Part shown: positions 15,403 through 27,293 of the stretch, piece after piece
Layout: the number at the start of each line of letters is the position of its first letter
Numbering within the stretch: position 1 is the first letter of the stretch
NCBI RefSeq assembly: GCF_005239125.1
Contig: NZ_SZYE01000011.1
Location: 1 to 42,428, forward strand
Direction of reading: 5' to 3'
Origin: Cellulomonas hominis
Lineage (GTDB): Bacteria; Actinomycetota; Actinomycetes; Actinomycetales; Cellulomonadaceae
Length of the DNA stretch: 42,428 nt
Notes under the pieces: generated by a model
Databases searched by the model: none
What the model was told of the DNA's origin: nothing
Seen by the model: only the letters and a program-made list of their open reading frames with translations
Program-made: the position numbers and the translations under genes

Positions 15403-17520
15403 GTGGCACTGGACGTGCTCACGGACCTGAACAAGGTCCGGAACATCGGCATCATGGCGCACATCGATGCCGGCAAGACCACGACGACCGAGCGGATCCT
15501 GTACTACACGGGCGTCAACTACAAGATCGGCGAGACCCACGACGGCGCGTCGACCACGGACTGGATGGAGCAGGAGCAGGAGCGTGGCATCACGATCACG
15601 TCCGCTGCTGTGACCGCCTTCTGGAACAAGGGCAAGTCGAACGAGACGCAGATCAACGTCATCGACACGCCCGGTCACGTGGACTTCACCGTCGAGGTGG
15701 AGCGCTCGCTGCGCGTGCTCGACGGCGCGGTCGCGGTGTTCGACGGCAAGGAGGGCGTGGAGCCCCAGTCGGAGACCGTGTGGCGCCAGGCCGACAAGTA
15801 CGAGGTCCCCCGCATCTGCTTCGTCAACAAGATGGACAAGCTGGGCGCGGACTTCTACTTCACGGTCGACACCATCGTGAACCGCCTCAAGGCCAAGCCG
15901 CTGGTCATCCAGCTGCCGATCGGTGCCGAGAACGACTTCATCGGCGTCGTCGACCTGGTCGAGATGCGCGCGCTGGTGTGGCGTGGCGAGACCGAGATGG
16001 GCGCGAAGTACGAGATCGAGGAGATCCCGGCCGACCTCCAGGAGCGGGCCGAGCAGTTCCGCAGCGAGCTGCTCGAGGCCGTCGCCGAGACGGACGACGA
16101 GCTGCTCGAGAAGTTCCTGGGCGGTGAGGAGCTCACGGTCGCCGAGATCAAGTCCGGCATCCGCAAGCTCACCATCTCCGGCGAGGCCTTCCCGGTCCTG
16201 TGCGGCTCGGCGTTCAAGAACAAGGGCGTCCAGCCCATGCTCGACGCCGTCGTCGACTACCTCCCGTCGCCCCTCGACGTCCCGGCCATCCAGGGCCACG
16301 ACGTCAAGGACCCGGAGGTCGTCATCGAGCGCCACCCGGACGCCTCCGAGCCGTTCTCGGCCCTGGCGTTCAAGATCGCCGCGCACCCGTTCTTCGGCAA
16401 GCTCACCTTCATCCGGGTCTACTCGGGGAAGGTCGTGCAGGGCGCCCAGGTCATGAACTCGACCAAGGGCAAGAAGGAGCGCATCGGGAAGATCTTCCAG
16501 ATGCACGCCAACAAGGAGAACCCGGTCGACGAGGCGACGGCCGGCCACATCTACGCGTTCATCGGCCTGAAGGACGTCACCACCGGTGACACCCTGTCGG
16601 ACATGAACGCGCAGGTCATCCTCGAGTCGATGACCTTCCCCGAGCCGGTCATCGACGTGGCCATCGAGCCCAAGACGAAGGCCGACCAGGAGAAGCTCTC
16701 CACGGCGATCCAGAAGCTCGCCGAGGAGGACCCGACCTTCCGCGTCCGCCTGGACGAGGAGACCGGCCAGACCGTCATCGGCGGCATGGGCGAGCTCCAC
16801 CTCGACATCCTCGTCGACCGCATGCGTCGCGAGTTCAAGGTCGAGGCGAACGTCGGCAAGCCGCAGGTGGCGTACCGCGAGACGATCCGCCGCACGGTGG
16901 AGAAGATCGACTACACCCACAAGAAGCAGACGGGTGGCTCGGGCCAGTTCGCGAAGGTCCAGATGACCTTCGAGCCGCTGCAGTCCGAGGACGGCGAGAT
17001 GTACGCGTTCGTGAACGCCGTCACCGGTGGTCGCGTCCCGCGCGAGTACATCCCGTCCGTCGACCAGGGCATCCAGAGCGCCATGCAGCTCGGCGTGCTG
17101 GCCGGCTTCCCGCTGGTCGGCATCAAGGCCACGCTGCTCGACGGTGCGGCGCACGACGTCGACTCGTCCGAGATGGCGTTCAAGATCGCCGGCTCGATGA
17201 TCCTCAAGGAGGCCGTCCGCAAGGCGGACCCGGTCCTCCTCGAGCCGATCATGGCCGTCGAGGTGCGCACGCCCGAGGACTACATGGGCGACGTCATCGG
17301 CGACATCAACTCGCGTCGCGGCATGATCCAGTCCATGGAGGACGCGACGGGCGTGAAGGTGATCCGCGCCCAGGTGCCGCTCTCCGAGATGTTCGGGTAC
17401 GTCGGCGACCTGCGGTCCAAGACCCAGGGTCGTGCGGTGTACTCGATGCAGTTCGACAGCTACGCCGAGGTGCCTCGGAATGTTGCCGACGAGATCATCA
17501 AGAAGACCCGGGGCGAGTAG
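15403..17520 (+). CDS. fusA: elongation factor G
   Basis: 705 residues, GTG start with GAGGGG upstream. GTPase motifs: AHIDAGKT at 19-26 (P-loop), DTPGH at 88-92, NKMD at 142-145. RGITITSAA marks the switch I region, and the domain IV-V order is intact ([25 protein letters not shown], then [13 protein letters not shown]). EF-G drives translocation of tRNA and mRNA and, with RRF, ribosome recycling. Full length, with no sign of the fusidic-resistant paralogue type. tuf follows after 121 bases containing a hairpin. Confidence 0.98.
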   Translation: MALDVLTDLNKVRNIGIMAHIDAGKTTTTERILYYTGVNYKIGETHDGASTTDWMEQEQERGITITSAAVTAFWNKGKSNETQINVIDTPGHVDFTVEVERSLRVLDGAVAVFDGKEGVEPQSETVWRQADKYEVPRICFVNKMDKLGADFYFTVDTIVNRLKAKPLVIQLPIGAENDFIGVVDLVEMRALVWRGETEMGAKYEIEEIPADLQERAEQFRSELLEAVAETDDELLEKFLGGEELTVAEIKSGIRKLTISGEAFPVLCGSAFKNKGVQPMLDAVVDYLPSPLDVPAIQGHDVKDPEVVIERHPDASEPFSALAFKIAAHPFFGKLTFIRVYSGKVVQGAQVMNSTKGKKERIGKIFQMHANKENPVDEATAGHIYAFIGLKDVTTGDTLSDMNAQVILESMTFPEPVIDVAIEPKTKADQEKLSTAIQKLAEEDPTFRVRLDEETGQTVIGGMGELHLDILVDRMRREFKVEANVGKPQVAYRETIRRTVEKIDYTHKKQTGGSGQFAKVQMTFEPLQSEDGEMYAFVNAVTGGRVPREYIPSVDQGIQSAMQLGVLAGFPLVGIKATLLDGAAHDVDSSEMAFKIAGSMILKEAVRKADPVLLEPIMAVEVRTPEDYMGDVIGDINSRRGMIQSMEDATGVKVIRAQVPLSEMFGYVGDLRSKTQGRAVYSMQFDSYAEVPRNVADEIIKKTRGE

Positions 17521-17575
17521 TCCCACAGGTCGAACCAAGAACGACCACCCAACCGACCCGTAGGACCGCACGTCC

Positions 17576-17599
17576 GCGGGGGGCCGCACGGCCCCCCGC
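17576..17599 (+). other. hairpin between fusA and tuf
   Basis: Arms 17576-17585 and 17590-17599 form a perfect 10-bp stem with loop GCAC, followed by ATCGTTC. It lies 42 bases before the tuf start. EF-Tu is needed in far greater amounts than EF-G, so a partial terminator or a processing/stabilising element is plausible. No separate tuf promoter is clear. Confidence 0.5.
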
Positions 17600-17641
17600 A
17601 TCGTTCGGCAATCTCTACACCAGAGTCCTGAGGAGGACCCA

Positions 17642-18832
<1,191 letters not shown>

Positions 18833-18864
18833 TCTGACCCCCTGCGGGGGGACCTGATCCACCG

Positions 18865-18898
18865 GGAGGGCCCGGGTGCTTCGGCACCCGGGCCCTCC
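18865..18898 (+). terminator. str operon terminator with UUCG loop
   Basis: Arms 18865-18879 and 18884-18898 form a perfect 15-bp stem closed by the stable tetraloop TTCG, starting 33 bases after the tuf stop and followed by TGCGT. Shape and position make it the end of the str operon. Confidence 0.85.
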
Positions 18899-18933
18899 TG
18901 CGTCCCCGGGGCGCCCTGGTGCCCGCCGTCCGG

Positions 18934-18993
18934 GCCTACGGTTTCCGGCCCGGCCCACCCCGTCCGGGGAAGGCCGGGTCGGAAACCGTAGGC
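18934..18993 (+). repeat. 22-bp inverted repeat downstream of tuf
   Basis: Arms 18934-18955 and 18972-18993 match over 22 bp with one G-T pair; each arm carries CCTACGGTTTCCG or its complement. The 16-nt middle contains its own CCCC/GGGG pairing. It lies 36 bases beyond the tuf terminator and about 145 bases before the next gene. It could be a second terminator or a small mobile-repeat remnant. I saw no other copy in the window. The remainder of 18994-19137 holds nothing I recognise. Confidence 0.6.
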
Positions 18994-19137
18994 GGGAGGC
19001 CAGGCCGGCGCCCGAAGGCCGGACGCATCCGGCGCTGCGCGGTCGCCGAGTCCTCCACAGCGCGGCGCCGGCGTCGCGTCCCCAGGGACGGGGCCGGCTG
19101 CGGCGCGTACGCTCCCGACGTCGCCTGGGGTGAGGGC

Positions 19138-20127
19138 ATGGACGATCCGCTCGACCTCCTGCCGTCCGGCGCGTTCCTCGCGCGTGACGCCGCCCGCGCC
19201 GGCGTGGACGACGGCGTGCTGCGCCGTGCGGTGCGTGCGCGGGTGCTCGTGCGCCCGCGCACCGGGGTGTACGTCCGTGCGGACGAGTGGGGCCGTGCTG
19301 CTCCCGAGGCGCGGCACCTGCTGCTCGTCCAGGCCGTGGGGCGGCAGCTCGACCGCCCGGTGTTCTCGCACGAGTCCGCTGCGGTGCTGTGGGGGCTCCC
19401 GCTCGTGGGCTCCGCGCACGCCGTGCACGTGCTCGGCCCGGTGACCCCGACGGGGTCGCACCGCGGCACCGGTAGCCGGGCAGGGGTGGTGCGGCACGCG
19501 GCGCCCGCAGGCGTGCCGACCGTCTCGCGGTCGGGACTGCGGCTCACCGCGGCCGCAGAGACCCTCGTCTGCCTGGCCCGCGCGCGGGACCTGGTGCACG
19601 CGGTCCCGCTCGTCGACCAGGCGCTGCGGGCGGGCCTCGCCACGCGCGAGGACCTGCTGGTGGCCCTGGCTCACCGCGCCGGCGCCCCGGGCGCCCGCCG
19701 CGCCGCCCTTGCCCTCTCGCTCGGTGACGCCGCCGCCGAGTCGGTGGGGGAGTCGGTGAGCCGCGTGCGGATCCACCTCGACGGACTCGAGGCGCCTGCG
19801 CTCCAGGTCCGGCTCGCGGAGGGAGGGGCCGACGTCGCACGCGTCGACTTCTGGTGGGCCGCGGCGCGCGTGGTCGGCGAGTTCGACGGGCGCAAGAAGT
19901 ACCGGGTCGACGGCGTGCCGGACCGGCGTTCGGTCGAGGACCGCGTGTGGGCGGAGAAGCAGCGCGAGGACCGGCTGCGCGACCTGGGCGTCCGCGTCGT
20001 CCGCTGGACGTGGTCGGACCTCTGGACGCCCGGCGTGCTGGCGCGGCGCCTCGTGGCCGCCGGTGTCCGACCTGCGCCCTCCGGCCGTCCCGGCGCCGAT
20101 CGTCGTAGGGTGGGCCGGAAGGCGTAG
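19138..20127 (+). CDS. AbiEi-like winged-helix protein with DUF559-type PD-(D/E)XK nuclease fold
   Basis: 329 residues. Residues about 5-45 ([17 protein letters not shown] ... [12 protein letters not shown]) look like the winged-helix N-terminus of AbiEi-type antitoxins. The C-terminal 125 residues resemble DUF559/very-short-patch-repair-like folds: Glu205 (ESVSR), Asp237 (ARVDFWW), Glu248 and Asp250 ([10 protein letters not shown]) with Lys253/254, then [16 protein letters not shown]. These could form a metal-binding nuclease centre, but activity is inferred. There is no AbiEii-like toxin gene nearby. ATG at 19138 is preceded by GGGGTGAGGG; the frame is open to 18919 but upstream is the terminator/repeat region. 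Isolated between the str and S10 operons; function unknown. Confidence 0.75.
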   Translation: MDDPLDLLPSGAFLARDAARAGVDDGVLRRAVRARVLVRPRTGVYVRADEWGRAAPEARHLLLVQAVGRQLDRPVFSHESAAVLWGLPLVGSAHAVHVLGPVTPTGSHRGTGSRAGVVRHAAPAGVPTVSRSGLRLTAAAETLVCLARARDLVHAVPLVDQALRAGLATREDLLVALAHRAGAPGARRAALALSLGDAAAESVGESVSRVRIHLDGLEAPALQVRLAEGGADVARVDFWWAAARVVGEFDGRKKYRVDGVPDRRSVEDRVWAEKQREDRLRDLGVRVVRWTWSDLWTPGVLARRLVAAGVRPAPSGRPGADRRRVGRKA

Positions 20128-20249
20128 GAGCGGCCGGGGGGGGTCGGCGGGGGCAACGCTGGGGACGTCCGGCAGGGCTGGACCAGGGCGTGCCGCCGAG
20201 TCCGCGCAGGGGCGGGGCGCGTGATCGCGCGGGTGTGACGGAGGTCCGG

Positions 20250-20279
20250 TTGGACCTTTCGGGTCCCGGCTGGCACACT
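20250..20279 (+). promoter_or_regulatory. S10 operon (rpsJ) promoter
   Basis: TTGGAC at 20250-20255 and CACACT at 20274-20279 are 18 bases apart, followed by AGACAAGTTGC. A start near 20287 gives a leader of about 250 nt before rpsJ. Bases 20128-20249 upstream hold no gene or signal I recognise. Confidence 0.6.
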
Positions 20280-20463
20280 AGACAAGTTGCCCGACGACGG
20301 GGGTGTCTGCGCGCGTGCGCCCAGACCCCGAGAATCGGGCACGGGACGCGTGCGGGTCCAGCAGCAAGCCCGGGGTCACCCGGCGTCGGACCTGATCACC
20401 ACAACGACCTCGTCCCGGCCGGCGCGCGCCCCGCGCACCCGGCAGGGACCAGCGCGGAGGAAC

Positions 20464-20499
20464 GTCGCGAAAAGCGACACGCCCGAGTGCGGGGGTCGG
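20464..20499 (+). promoter_or_regulatory. rpsJ leader hairpin and 24-nt motif shared with rpsL
   Basis: GTCGC (20464-20468) pairs with GCGAC (20474-20478) around GAAAA. Overlapping its 3' arm, 20476-20499 reads GACACGCCCG, A, GTGCGGGGGTCGG, which matches 14377-14400 before rpsL at 23 of 24 places. CCCG (20482-20485) can pair with CGGG (20490-20493). The motif ends 37 bases before the rpsJ start. Regulatory meaning is inferred. Confidence 0.5.
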
Positions 20500-20536
20500 A
20501 CACCAAGCAGTTCGAGAGAGAGAAGCAGACGACGCC

Positions 20537-20845
20537 ATGGCGGGACAGAAGATCCGCATCCGGCTCAAGTCCTACGACCACGAGGTCATCGACAGCTCGG
20601 CGCGCAAGATCGTCGACACGGTGAGCCGCGCTGGTGCGACGGTCGTGGGCCCGGTGCCGCTCCCGACGGAGAAGAACGTCTTCGTCGTCATCCGGTCGCC
20701 CCACAAGTACAAGGACAGCCGCGAGCACTTCGAGATGCGCACGCACAAGCGGCTCATCGACATCATCGATCCCACGCCGAAGGCGGTCGACTCGCTCATG
20801 CGTCTCGACCTGCCGGCCGACGTGAACATCGAGATCAAGCTCTGA
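20537..20845 (+). CDS. rpsJ: 30S ribosomal protein S10
   Basis: 102 residues, the standard length, opening [19 protein letters not shown] and containing the conserved [12 protein letters not shown] loop. S10 lies in the 30S head; in other bacteria it also acts as NusE in antitermination. First gene of the S10 operon with a long leader; rplC follows after 22 bases. Confidence 0.98.
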   Translation: MAGQKIRIRLKSYDHEVIDSSARKIVDTVSRAGATVVGPVPLPTEKNVFVVIRSPHKYKDSREHFEMRTHKRLIDIIDPTPKAVDSLMRLDLPADVNIEIKL

Positions 20846-20867
20846 CGCTGGGAAGGAACTGATCTTC

Positions 20868-21527
20868 ATGGTTACCCAGCAGAACGCGCGCCCCGTCACG
20901 GCGGTGCTCGGCACGAAGCTCGGCATGACGCAGGTGTGGGACGCCAACGGGCGTCTCGTCCCCGTCACCGTGGTCTCGGTCGGCACCAACGTCGTGACCC
21001 AGGTGCGCTCCGCTGAGGCCGACGGCTACGCCGCGGTGCAGCTGGCCTACGGCCAGGTGGACCCGCGCAAGGTCACGAAGCCGCTGAAGGGCCACTTCGA
21101 GAAGGCGGGGGTCACCCCCCGTCGGCACGTGGCCGAGATCCGGACGCCGGACGCCGCCGAGTTCACCCTCGGCCAGGAGATCACCGCGGAGGCCTTCGAG
21201 GCCGGCGCGCTGGTCGACGTCATCGGCACCACCAAGGGCAAGGGCACCGCCGGTGTCATGAAGCGCCACGGGTTCGCCGGCGTCGGCGCCTCGCACGGTG
21301 CGCACCGCAACCACCGCAAGCCGGGCTCGATCGGTGGCGCCTCGACGCCGTCGCGCGTGTTCAAGGGCGTGCGGATGGCCGGTCGCATGGGCGCCGCCCG
21401 TCAGACCACCCAGAACCTGACCGTCCACGCGGTCGACGCCGAGAAGGGTCTGCTGCTGCTCAAGGGAGCGGTTCCGGGCCCGAAGCGCGGCGTCGTCGTC
21501 GTGCGTACCGCCGTGAAGGGGGCATGA
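20868..21527 (+). CDS. rplC: 50S ribosomal protein L3
   Basis: 219 residues. It opens with the usual [11 protein letters not shown] block and keeps the central loop [16 protein letters not shown] and [14 protein letters not shown] that reaches toward the peptidyl transferase centre. L3 is an early 50S assembly protein. GGAAGGA lies upstream of the ATG. Its stop overlaps the first codon of rplD (ATGA). Confidence 0.98.
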   Translation: MVTQQNARPVTAVLGTKLGMTQVWDANGRLVPVTVVSVGTNVVTQVRSAEADGYAAVQLAYGQVDPRKVTKPLKGHFEKAGVTPRRHVAEIRTPDAAEFTLGQEITAEAFEAGALVDVIGTTKGKGTAGVMKRHGFAGVGASHGAHRNHRKPGSIGGASTPSRVFKGVRMAGRMGAARQTTQNLTVHAVDAEKGLLLLKGAVPGPKRGVVVVRTAVKGA

Positions 21528-22225
21528 GCCTCATGTCCGAGACGCTGACCGTCGACGTGCTCGACGCCCAGGGCAAGAAGGCCGGCACGGCCGACCTGCC
21601 CGGTGAGGTGTTCGACGCGCAGACGAACGTCCCGCTGATCCACCAGGTGGTCGTCGCCCAGCTCGCTGCCGCGCGCCAGGGCACCCACGACACCAAGACC
21701 CGCGGCGAGGTCCGCGGTGGTGGCAAGAAGCCGTACAAGCAGAAGGGCACCGGCCGCGCCCGCCAGGGTTCGACCCGTGCGCCGCAGTTCGCCGGCGGTG
21801 GCACCGTCCACGGCCCGACCCCGCGCGACTACTCCCAGCGGACCCCGAAGAAGATGAAGGCCGCGGCGCTCCGCGGTGCTCTCTCGGACCGCGCCCGCGC
21901 CGGCCGCGTCCACGTCGTCACCGGTTTCGGTGTCAACGAGGCGCCGTCGACCAAGGCCGCGCTGCAGGTCCTGGACACGCTGTCCGGCCGCAAGCACGTC
22001 CTCGTGGTCGTGGAGCGCGCGGACGAGCTGGCCTGGAAGTCGCTGCGCAACGTCGAGCGGGTCCACCTGCTCGTCGCCGACCAGCTCAACACCTACGACG
22101 TGCTCGTCTCCGACGACGTCGTGTTCACCCAGGGCGCGCTCGACACGTTCCTCGCCGGTCCCGTGAAGGGCCGCGGCGCGACCGCCGTCGCGACGTCGTC
22201 CGAGGCCGAGGAGGACGCCAAGTGA
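21524..22225 (+). CDS. rplD: 50S ribosomal protein L4
   Basis: 233 residues from the ATG that overlaps the rplC stop (ATGA); AAGGGGG sits just before it. A second in-frame ATG at 21533 ([11 protein letters not shown]) is a possible shorter start. The exit-tunnel loop [22 protein letters not shown] is intact in parts [18 protein letters not shown] and [12 protein letters not shown]4 lines the exit tunnel and in E. coli represses its operon; nothing here shows that site. The C-terminus is acidic. Confidence 0.97.
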   Translation: MSLMSETLTVDVLDAQGKKAGTADLPGEVFDAQTNVPLIHQVVVAQLAAARQGTHDTKTRGEVRGGGKKPYKQKGTGRARQGSTRAPQFAGGGTVHGPTPRDYSQRTPKKMKAAALRGALSDRARAGRVHVVTGFGVNEAPSTKAALQVLDTLSGRKHVLVVVERADELAWKSLRNVERVHLLVADQLNTYDVLVSDDVVFTQGALDTFLAGPVKGRGATAVATSSEAEEDAK

Positions 22226-22524
22226 CCACCGTCGCCAAGGACCCCCGCGACATCCTGATCGCGCCGGTCGTCTCGGAGAAGAGCTACGGGCTGCTCGACG
22301 AGGGGAAGTACACCTTCATCGTCGACCCGCGCGCGAACAAGACCGAGATCAAGATCGCCGTCGAGCAGGTCTTCTCGGTCAAGGTCGACTCCGTGAACAC
22401 GATCAACCGCAAGGGCAAGACGCGGCGGACCCGTTCCGGCACCGGCAAGCGCAAGGACACGAAGCGCGCGATCGTCACCCTCCGCGAGGGCACGATCGAC
22501 ATCTTCGGCGGACCGGTCGGCTGA
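22222..22524 (+). CDS. rplW: 50S ribosomal protein L23
   Basis: 100 residues. GTG start overlaps the rplD stop (GTGA), indicating coupled translation. Typical blocks are [19 protein letters not shown] and [10 protein letters not shown]23 sits at the tunnel exit and is the docking point for trigger factor and SRP. rplB follows after 33 bases. Confidence 0.97.
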   Translation: MTTVAKDPRDILIAPVVSEKSYGLLDEGKYTFIVDPRANKTEIKIAVEQVFSVKVDSVNTINRKGKTRRTRSGTGKRKDTKRAIVTLREGTIDIFGGPVG

Positions 22525-22557
22525 CCGGGCCCGAGAGCAGATTGAGGACAGATCCCC

Positions 22558-23394
<837 letters not shown>

Positions 23395-23409
23395 TAGGAG
23401 CCGGGAGAT

Positions 23410-23691
23410 ATGCCTCGCAGCCTGAAGAAGGGGCCCTTCGTCGACGGGCACCTGCAGAAGAAGGTCGACGCGCAGAACGCCGCCGGCACCAAGAACGTCA
23501 TCAAGACGTGGTCGCGTCGTTCGATGATCACCCCGGACTTCCTGGGGCACACGTTCGCGGTGCACGACGGCCGCAAGCACACGCCGGTGTTCGTCACGGA
23601 GTCGATGGTCGGGCACAAGCTCGGCGAGTTCGCCCCGACGCGGACGTTCCGCGGCCACGAGAAGGACGACCGTAAGGGCCGTCGCCGCTGA
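23410..23691 (+). CDS. rpsS: 30S ribosomal protein S19
   Basis: 93 residues, standard. [15 protein letters not shown] and the block [19 protein letters not shown] are typical. S19 lies in the 30S head and contacts A-site tRNA and L5. GGAGCCGGGAG precedes the ATG. A 56-base gap to rplV holds no clear structure. Confidence 0.98.
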   Translation: MPRSLKKGPFVDGHLQKKVDAQNAAGTKNVIKTWSRRSMITPDFLGHTFAVHDGRKHTPVFVTESMVGHKLGEFAPTRTFRGHEKDDRKGRRR

Positions 23692-23747
23692 CCCCCGGGT
23701 CGGCTGAGCGACTGCCCTGACGGCAGAGACAAGAAGGCAGGACAGCA

Positions 23748-24113
23748 ATGGAAGCCAAGGCGAAGGCGCGGTTCGTCCGCGTCACGCCCCAGAAGGCCCG
23801 GCGCGTCGTGGACCTCATCCGTGGCAAGCAGGCCGGCGAGGCCGTGTCGACGCTGAAGTTCGCGCCGCAGGCCGCTGGCGAGACGGTCCTCAAGGTCGTC
23901 GAGTCGGCGATCGCGAACGCCCGCGAGGGCGCCAAGCGTGCCGGTGAGCGCTTCGACGAGGGCAACCTCTACGTGGCCGAGGCGTTCGTGGACGAGGGTC
24001 CGACGCTGAAGCGGTTCCGCCCCCGGGCGCAGGGCCGCGCGAGCCAGATCCTCAAGCGCACGAGCCACATCACCGTGGTCGTCGCCGAGCGTGAGACGAA
24101 GGGAAGGGCCTGA
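23748..24113 (+). CDS. rplV: 50S ribosomal protein L22
   Basis: 121 residues. It opens [20 protein letters not shown], and the extended loop that forms the exit tunnel constriction ([18 protein letters not shown]) is present without the changes associated with macrolide resistance that I would recognise. rpsC starts two bases after its stop. Confidence 0.98.
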   Translation: MEAKAKARFVRVTPQKARRVVDLIRGKQAGEAVSTLKFAPQAAGETVLKVVESAIANAREGAKRAGERFDEGNLYVAEAFVDEGPTLKRFRPRAQGRASQILKRTSHITVVVAERETKGRA

Positions 24114-24115
24114 CA

Positions 24116-24955
24116 GTGGGACAGAAGGTCAACCCGCTCGGGTACCGCCTGGGCATCACGACCGATCACCGTTCGCGGTGGTTCGCCGACTCGACCAAGC
24201 CGGGTCAGCGCTACCGCGACTACGTCCGCGAGGACGTGCAGATCCGCAAGCTCATGAGCACGGGTCTCGAGCGCGCGGGCATCGCGAAGGTGGAGATCGA
24301 GCGCACGCGTGACCGCGTCCGCGTCGACATCCACACCGCGCGCCCGGGCATCGTCATCGGCCGCCGCGGCGCCGAGGCGGACCGCATCCGCGGTGAGCTC
24401 GAGAAGCTCACGGGCAAGCAGGTGCAGCTCAACATCCTCGAGGTCAAGAACGCCGAGATCGAGGCGCAGCTGGTCGCCCAGGGCATCGCGGAGCAGCTCG
24501 CCTCGCGCGTGTCCTTCCGTCGTGCGATGCGCAAGGGCATGCAGTCCGCGCAGCGCGCCGGCGCCAAGGGCATCCGCGTGCAGGTCTCCGGCCGCCTCGG
24601 CGGCGCGGAGATGAGCCGCACGGAGTTCTACCGCGAGGGTCGGGTGCCGCTGCACACGCTCCGCGCGAACATCGACTACGGCTTCTTCGAGGCCCGCACG
24701 ACCTTCGGCCGCATCGGCGTGAAGGTCTGGGTCTACAAGGGCGACATGACCGAGCGCGACTTCGCCCGCGAGCAGGCCACCCAGGCCCCGCGGCAGTCCC
24801 GTGGCCCCCGCGGTGACCGTGGTGACCGCGGCGACCGCGGCCCGCGTGGCGGTGGCCGCCGGAACGAGCGGACCGAGGCCCCCGCGGCCGAGTCCGCCGC
24901 CCCGGCCGCGGCCGTTGCGGAGACGTCGGCTCCTGAGACCGGAACGGAGGCCTGA
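24116..24955 (+). CDS. rpsC: 30S ribosomal protein S3 with extended RG-rich C-terminus
   Basis: 279 residues, about 45 longer than E. coli S3. GTG start ([15 protein letters not shown]). The KH domain has GIVIGRRG at 78-85, and the C-terminal S3 domain is complete through [11 protein letters not shown]-like [12 protein letters not shown]3 forms the mRNA entry channel and has helicase activity. After about residue 220 comes a tail with three RGD units in RGDRGDRGD, more RG pairs and then an Ala/Glu-rich end; this tail is likely disordered. Longer S3 tails are usual in actinobacteria. rplP follows after three bases. Confidence 0.97.
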   Translation: MGQKVNPLGYRLGITTDHRSRWFADSTKPGQRYRDYVREDVQIRKLMSTGLERAGIAKVEIERTRDRVRVDIHTARPGIVIGRRGAEADRIRGELEKLTGKQVQLNILEVKNAEIEAQLVAQGIAEQLASRVSFRRAMRKGMQSAQRAGAKGIRVQVSGRLGGAEMSRTEFYREGRVPLHTLRANIDYGFFEARTTFGRIGVKVWVYKGDMTERDFAREQATQAPRQSRGPRGDRGDRGDRGPRGGGRRNERTEAPAAESAAPAAAVAETSAPETGTEA

Positions 24956-24958
24956 GCC

Positions 24959-25375
24959 GTGCTGATCCCGCGCAGGCTGAAGCACCGCAAGCAGCACCAC
25001 CCCGGGCGCTCCGGCGCCGCCACGGGTGGCACCTCGATCGCGTTCGGCGAGTACGGCATCCAGGCTCTCGAGCCCGCCTACGTGACGAACCGCCAGATCG
25101 AGGCTGCTCGTATCGCGATGACCCGCCACATCAAGCGTGGCGGCAAGGTCTGGATCAACATCTACCCGGACCGTCCGCTCACGAAGAAGCCGGCCGAGAC
25201 CCGCATGGGTTCCGGCAAGGGTTCGCCGGAGTGGTGGATCGCCAACGTCAAGCCCGGCCGAGTGATGTTCGAGCTCGCCGGCGTCCCGGAGCCCCTGGCG
25301 CGCGAGGCCATGCGCCGCGCGCAGCACAAGCTCCCGATGAAGACCCGTTTCGTGGTTCGCGAGGGTGGTAACTGA
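24959..25375 (+). CDS. rplP: 50S ribosomal protein L16
   Basis: 138 residues, GTG start. [19 protein letters not shown] and the block [20 protein letters not shown] are typical. L16 organises the A site of the 50S subunit and assembles late. The start lies three bases after the rpsC stop, and its own stop overlaps the rpmC start (TGATG). Confidence 0.98.
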   Translation: MLIPRRLKHRKQHHPGRSGAATGGTSIAFGEYGIQALEPAYVTNRQIEAARIAMTRHIKRGGKVWINIYPDRPLTKKPAETRMGSGKGSPEWWIANVKPGRVMFELAGVPEPLAREAMRRAQHKLPMKTRFVVREGGN

Positions 25376-25614
25376 TGGCTATCGGCACCAAGGACCTGGC
25401 TCCCAGCGAGCTGGACGCCTTCGACGACGAGCGCCTCGTGGCCGAGCTGAAGAAGGCCAAGGAGGAGCTGTTCAACCTGCGCTTCCAGTCGGCCACCGGT
25501 CAGCTCGAGAGCCACGGCCGCCTCAAGGCCGTGCGTCGCGACATCGCCCGGATCTACACGATCCTGCGTGAGCGCGAGCTCGGCATCCGGACCGCGCCCA
25601 GCGCGAGCGAGTGA
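25375..25614 (+). CDS. rpmC: 50S ribosomal protein L29
   Basis: 79 residues. The ATG shares one base with the rplP stop. The two-helix core has [25 protein letters not shown] split around the usual hinge and [19 protein letters not shown]29 lies at the tunnel exit beside L23. The C-terminus ([10 protein letters not shown]) is slightly long. rpsQ follows after seven bases. Confidence 0.97.
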   Translation: MAIGTKDLAPSELDAFDDERLVAELKKAKEELFNLRFQSATGQLESHGRLKAVRRDIARIYTILRERELGIRTAPSASE

Positions 25615-25621
25615 GGACTCG

Positions 25622-25915
25622 ATGAGCGAGAACACCAACGAGACCACCACCGCTACGGGGACCGCGCGTCCCTACCGCAAGACGCGGCGCGGCTACGTGG
25701 TCAGCGACAAGATGGACAAGACCGTCGTGGTCGAGGTCGAGGACCGGGTCAAGCACCCGCTCTACGGCAAGGTCATCCGGCGGACCAGCAAGGTCAAGGC
25801 GCACGACGAGGCCTCGGCGGCCGGCGTCGGCGACCTGGTCCTCATCATGGAGACCCGCCCGCTCTCCGCCACCAAGCGGTGGCGTCTGGTGGAGATCCTC
25901 GAGAAGGCGAAGTAA
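25622..25915 (+). CDS. rpsQ: 30S ribosomal protein S17
   Basis: 97 residues from ATG 25622, preceded by GTGAGGA; the frame stays open upstream within rpmC but gives no family sequence. The OB-fold core has [20 protein letters not shown] and [18 protein letters not shown]17 is a primary 16S rRNA binder. The first 18 residues are a Thr/Asn/Glu-rich extension. Last gene of the S10 group; 78 bases separate it from rplN. Confidence 0.97.
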   Translation: MSENTNETTTATGTARPYRKTRRGYVVSDKMDKTVVVEVEDRVKHPLYGKVIRRTSKVKAHDEASAAGVGDLVLIMETRPLSATKRWRLVEILEKAK

Positions 25916-25993
25916 GGCGCAGCCTTCTCGTCCACTACCCGTTCGGCCAGGCTCGCGAGACGCGCGAGAACCGGCAGACGACAGGAGTTGTAG

Positions 25994-26362
25994 ATGATTC
26001 AGCAGGAGTCGCGACTGCGTGTCGCCGACAACACGGGTGCCAAGGAGATTCTCTGCATCCGCGTTCTCGGTGGCTCCGGCCGTCGCTACGCCGGTATCGG
26101 CGACGTCATCGTCGCCACCGTCAAGGACGCGATCCCGGGCGGCAACGTCAAGAAGGGCGACGTCGTCAAGGCGGTCGTCGTGCGCACCCGCAAGGAGCGC
26201 CGGCGCGTCGACGGGTCGTACATCAAGTTCGACGAGAACGCCGCGGTGATCCTCAAGAACGACGGCGAGCCCCGTGGCACGCGCATCTTCGGCCCGGTGG
26301 GCCGCGAGCTGCGCGACAAGAAGTTCATGAAGATCATCTCGCTGGCGCCGGAGGTGCTCTGA
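25994..26362 (+). CDS. rplN: 50S ribosomal protein L14
   Basis: 122 residues, standard. [19 protein letters not shown] and [15 protein letters not shown] are typical. L14 contacts L19 and 16S rRNA at the subunit interface. AGGAG precedes the ATG. First gene of the spc group; no promoter is evident in the 78-base gap, so it probably continues from the S10 transcript. rplX starts after one base. Confidence 0.98.
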   Translation: MIQQESRLRVADNTGAKEILCIRVLGGSGRRYAGIGDVIVATVKDAIPGGNVKKGDVVKAVVVRTRKERRRVDGSYIKFDENAAVILKNDGEPRGTRIFGPVGRELRDKKFMKIISLAPEVL

Positions 26363-26363
26363 C

Positions 26364-26711
26364 ATGGCGAAGATCAAGAAGGGCGACCTCGTGGTCGTCA
26401 TCTCCGGTTCCCGCAAGGACCGGGGCAAGCAGGGGCGCGTCCTCGAGGTCCTCACGGACCGCGACCGCGTCCTGGTCGAGGGCGTGCACCGCATCACGAA
26501 GCACACCAAGGTGGGCCAGAGCCAGCGCGGCTCCCGCACCGGTGGCATCGAGACGGTCGAGGCGCCCATCCACATCAGCAACGTGATGCTGGTCGACCCG
26601 GAGACCAAGCGTGGCACCCGGGTCGGCTACCGCACCGAGCAGGTCGAGCGCGACGGCCGGACCCGCACCGTTCGGGTCCGCGTCGCCAAGCGCTCCGGTA
26701 AGGACATCTGA
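26364..26711 (+). CDS. rplX: 50S ribosomal protein L24
   Basis: 115 residues. The KOW motif region [20 protein letters not shown] is clear. L24 starts 50S assembly and lies near the tunnel exit. Its stop shares a base with the rplE start (TGATG). Confidence 0.97.
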   Translation: MAKIKKGDLVVVISGSRKDRGKQGRVLEVLTDRDRVLVEGVHRITKHTKVGQSQRGSRTGGIETVEAPIHISNVMLVDPETKRGTRVGYRTEQVERDGRTRTVRVRVAKRSGKDI

Positions 26712-27292
26712 TGACCGCCACCGACGAGACGACCCGGGCGTACCCGGTCCCGCGCCTGAAGGTCCGGTACAACGACGCCATCCGCACCGCGCTCCGCGAG
26801 GAGTTCTCCCACGAGAACGTGAACCAGGTCGCGCGCCTGGTGAAGGTCGTCGTGAACATGGGTGTCGGTGACGCCGCCAAGGACTCGAAGCTGATCGAGG
26901 GCGCGATCCGCGACCTCCAGCTGATCACGGGTCAGAAGCCCCAGGTCACCAAGGCTCGCAAGTCCATCGCGCAGTTCAAGCTGCGCGAGGGCATGCCGAT
27001 CGGCGCCCACGTGACGCTGCGCGGCGACCGTGCCTGGGAGTTCCTTGACCGCCTGCTGTCGACCGCCCTGCCCCGCATCCGCGACTTCCGCGGCCTGTCG
27101 GGCAAGCAGTTCGACGGCCACGGCAACTACACCTTCGGCCTGACCGAGCAGTCGATGTTCCACGAGATCGACCAGGACAGGATCGACCGTGTGCGCGGCA
27201 TGGACATCACGGTGGTCACCACCGCGACCACGGACGCGGAGGGCCGGGCGCTCCTGAAGCACCTCGGCTTCCCGTTCAAGGAGGAGGACTGA
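26711..27292 (+). CDS. rplE: 50S ribosomal protein L5
   Basis: 193 residues. Conserved blocks include [19 protein letters not shown] and [19 protein letters not shown]5 binds 5S rRNA with L18. Its start overlaps the rplX stop by one base, and rpsN starts one base after its stop. Confidence 0.98.
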   Translation: MTATDETTRAYPVPRLKVRYNDAIRTALREEFSHENVNQVARLVKVVVNMGVGDAAKDSKLIEGAIRDLQLITGQKPQVTKARKSIAQFKLREGMPIGAHVTLRGDRAWEFLDRLLSTALPRIRDFRGLSGKQFDGHGNYTFGLTEQSMFHEIDQDRIDRVRGMDITVVTTATTDAEGRALLKHLGFPFKEED

Positions 27293-27293
27293 C

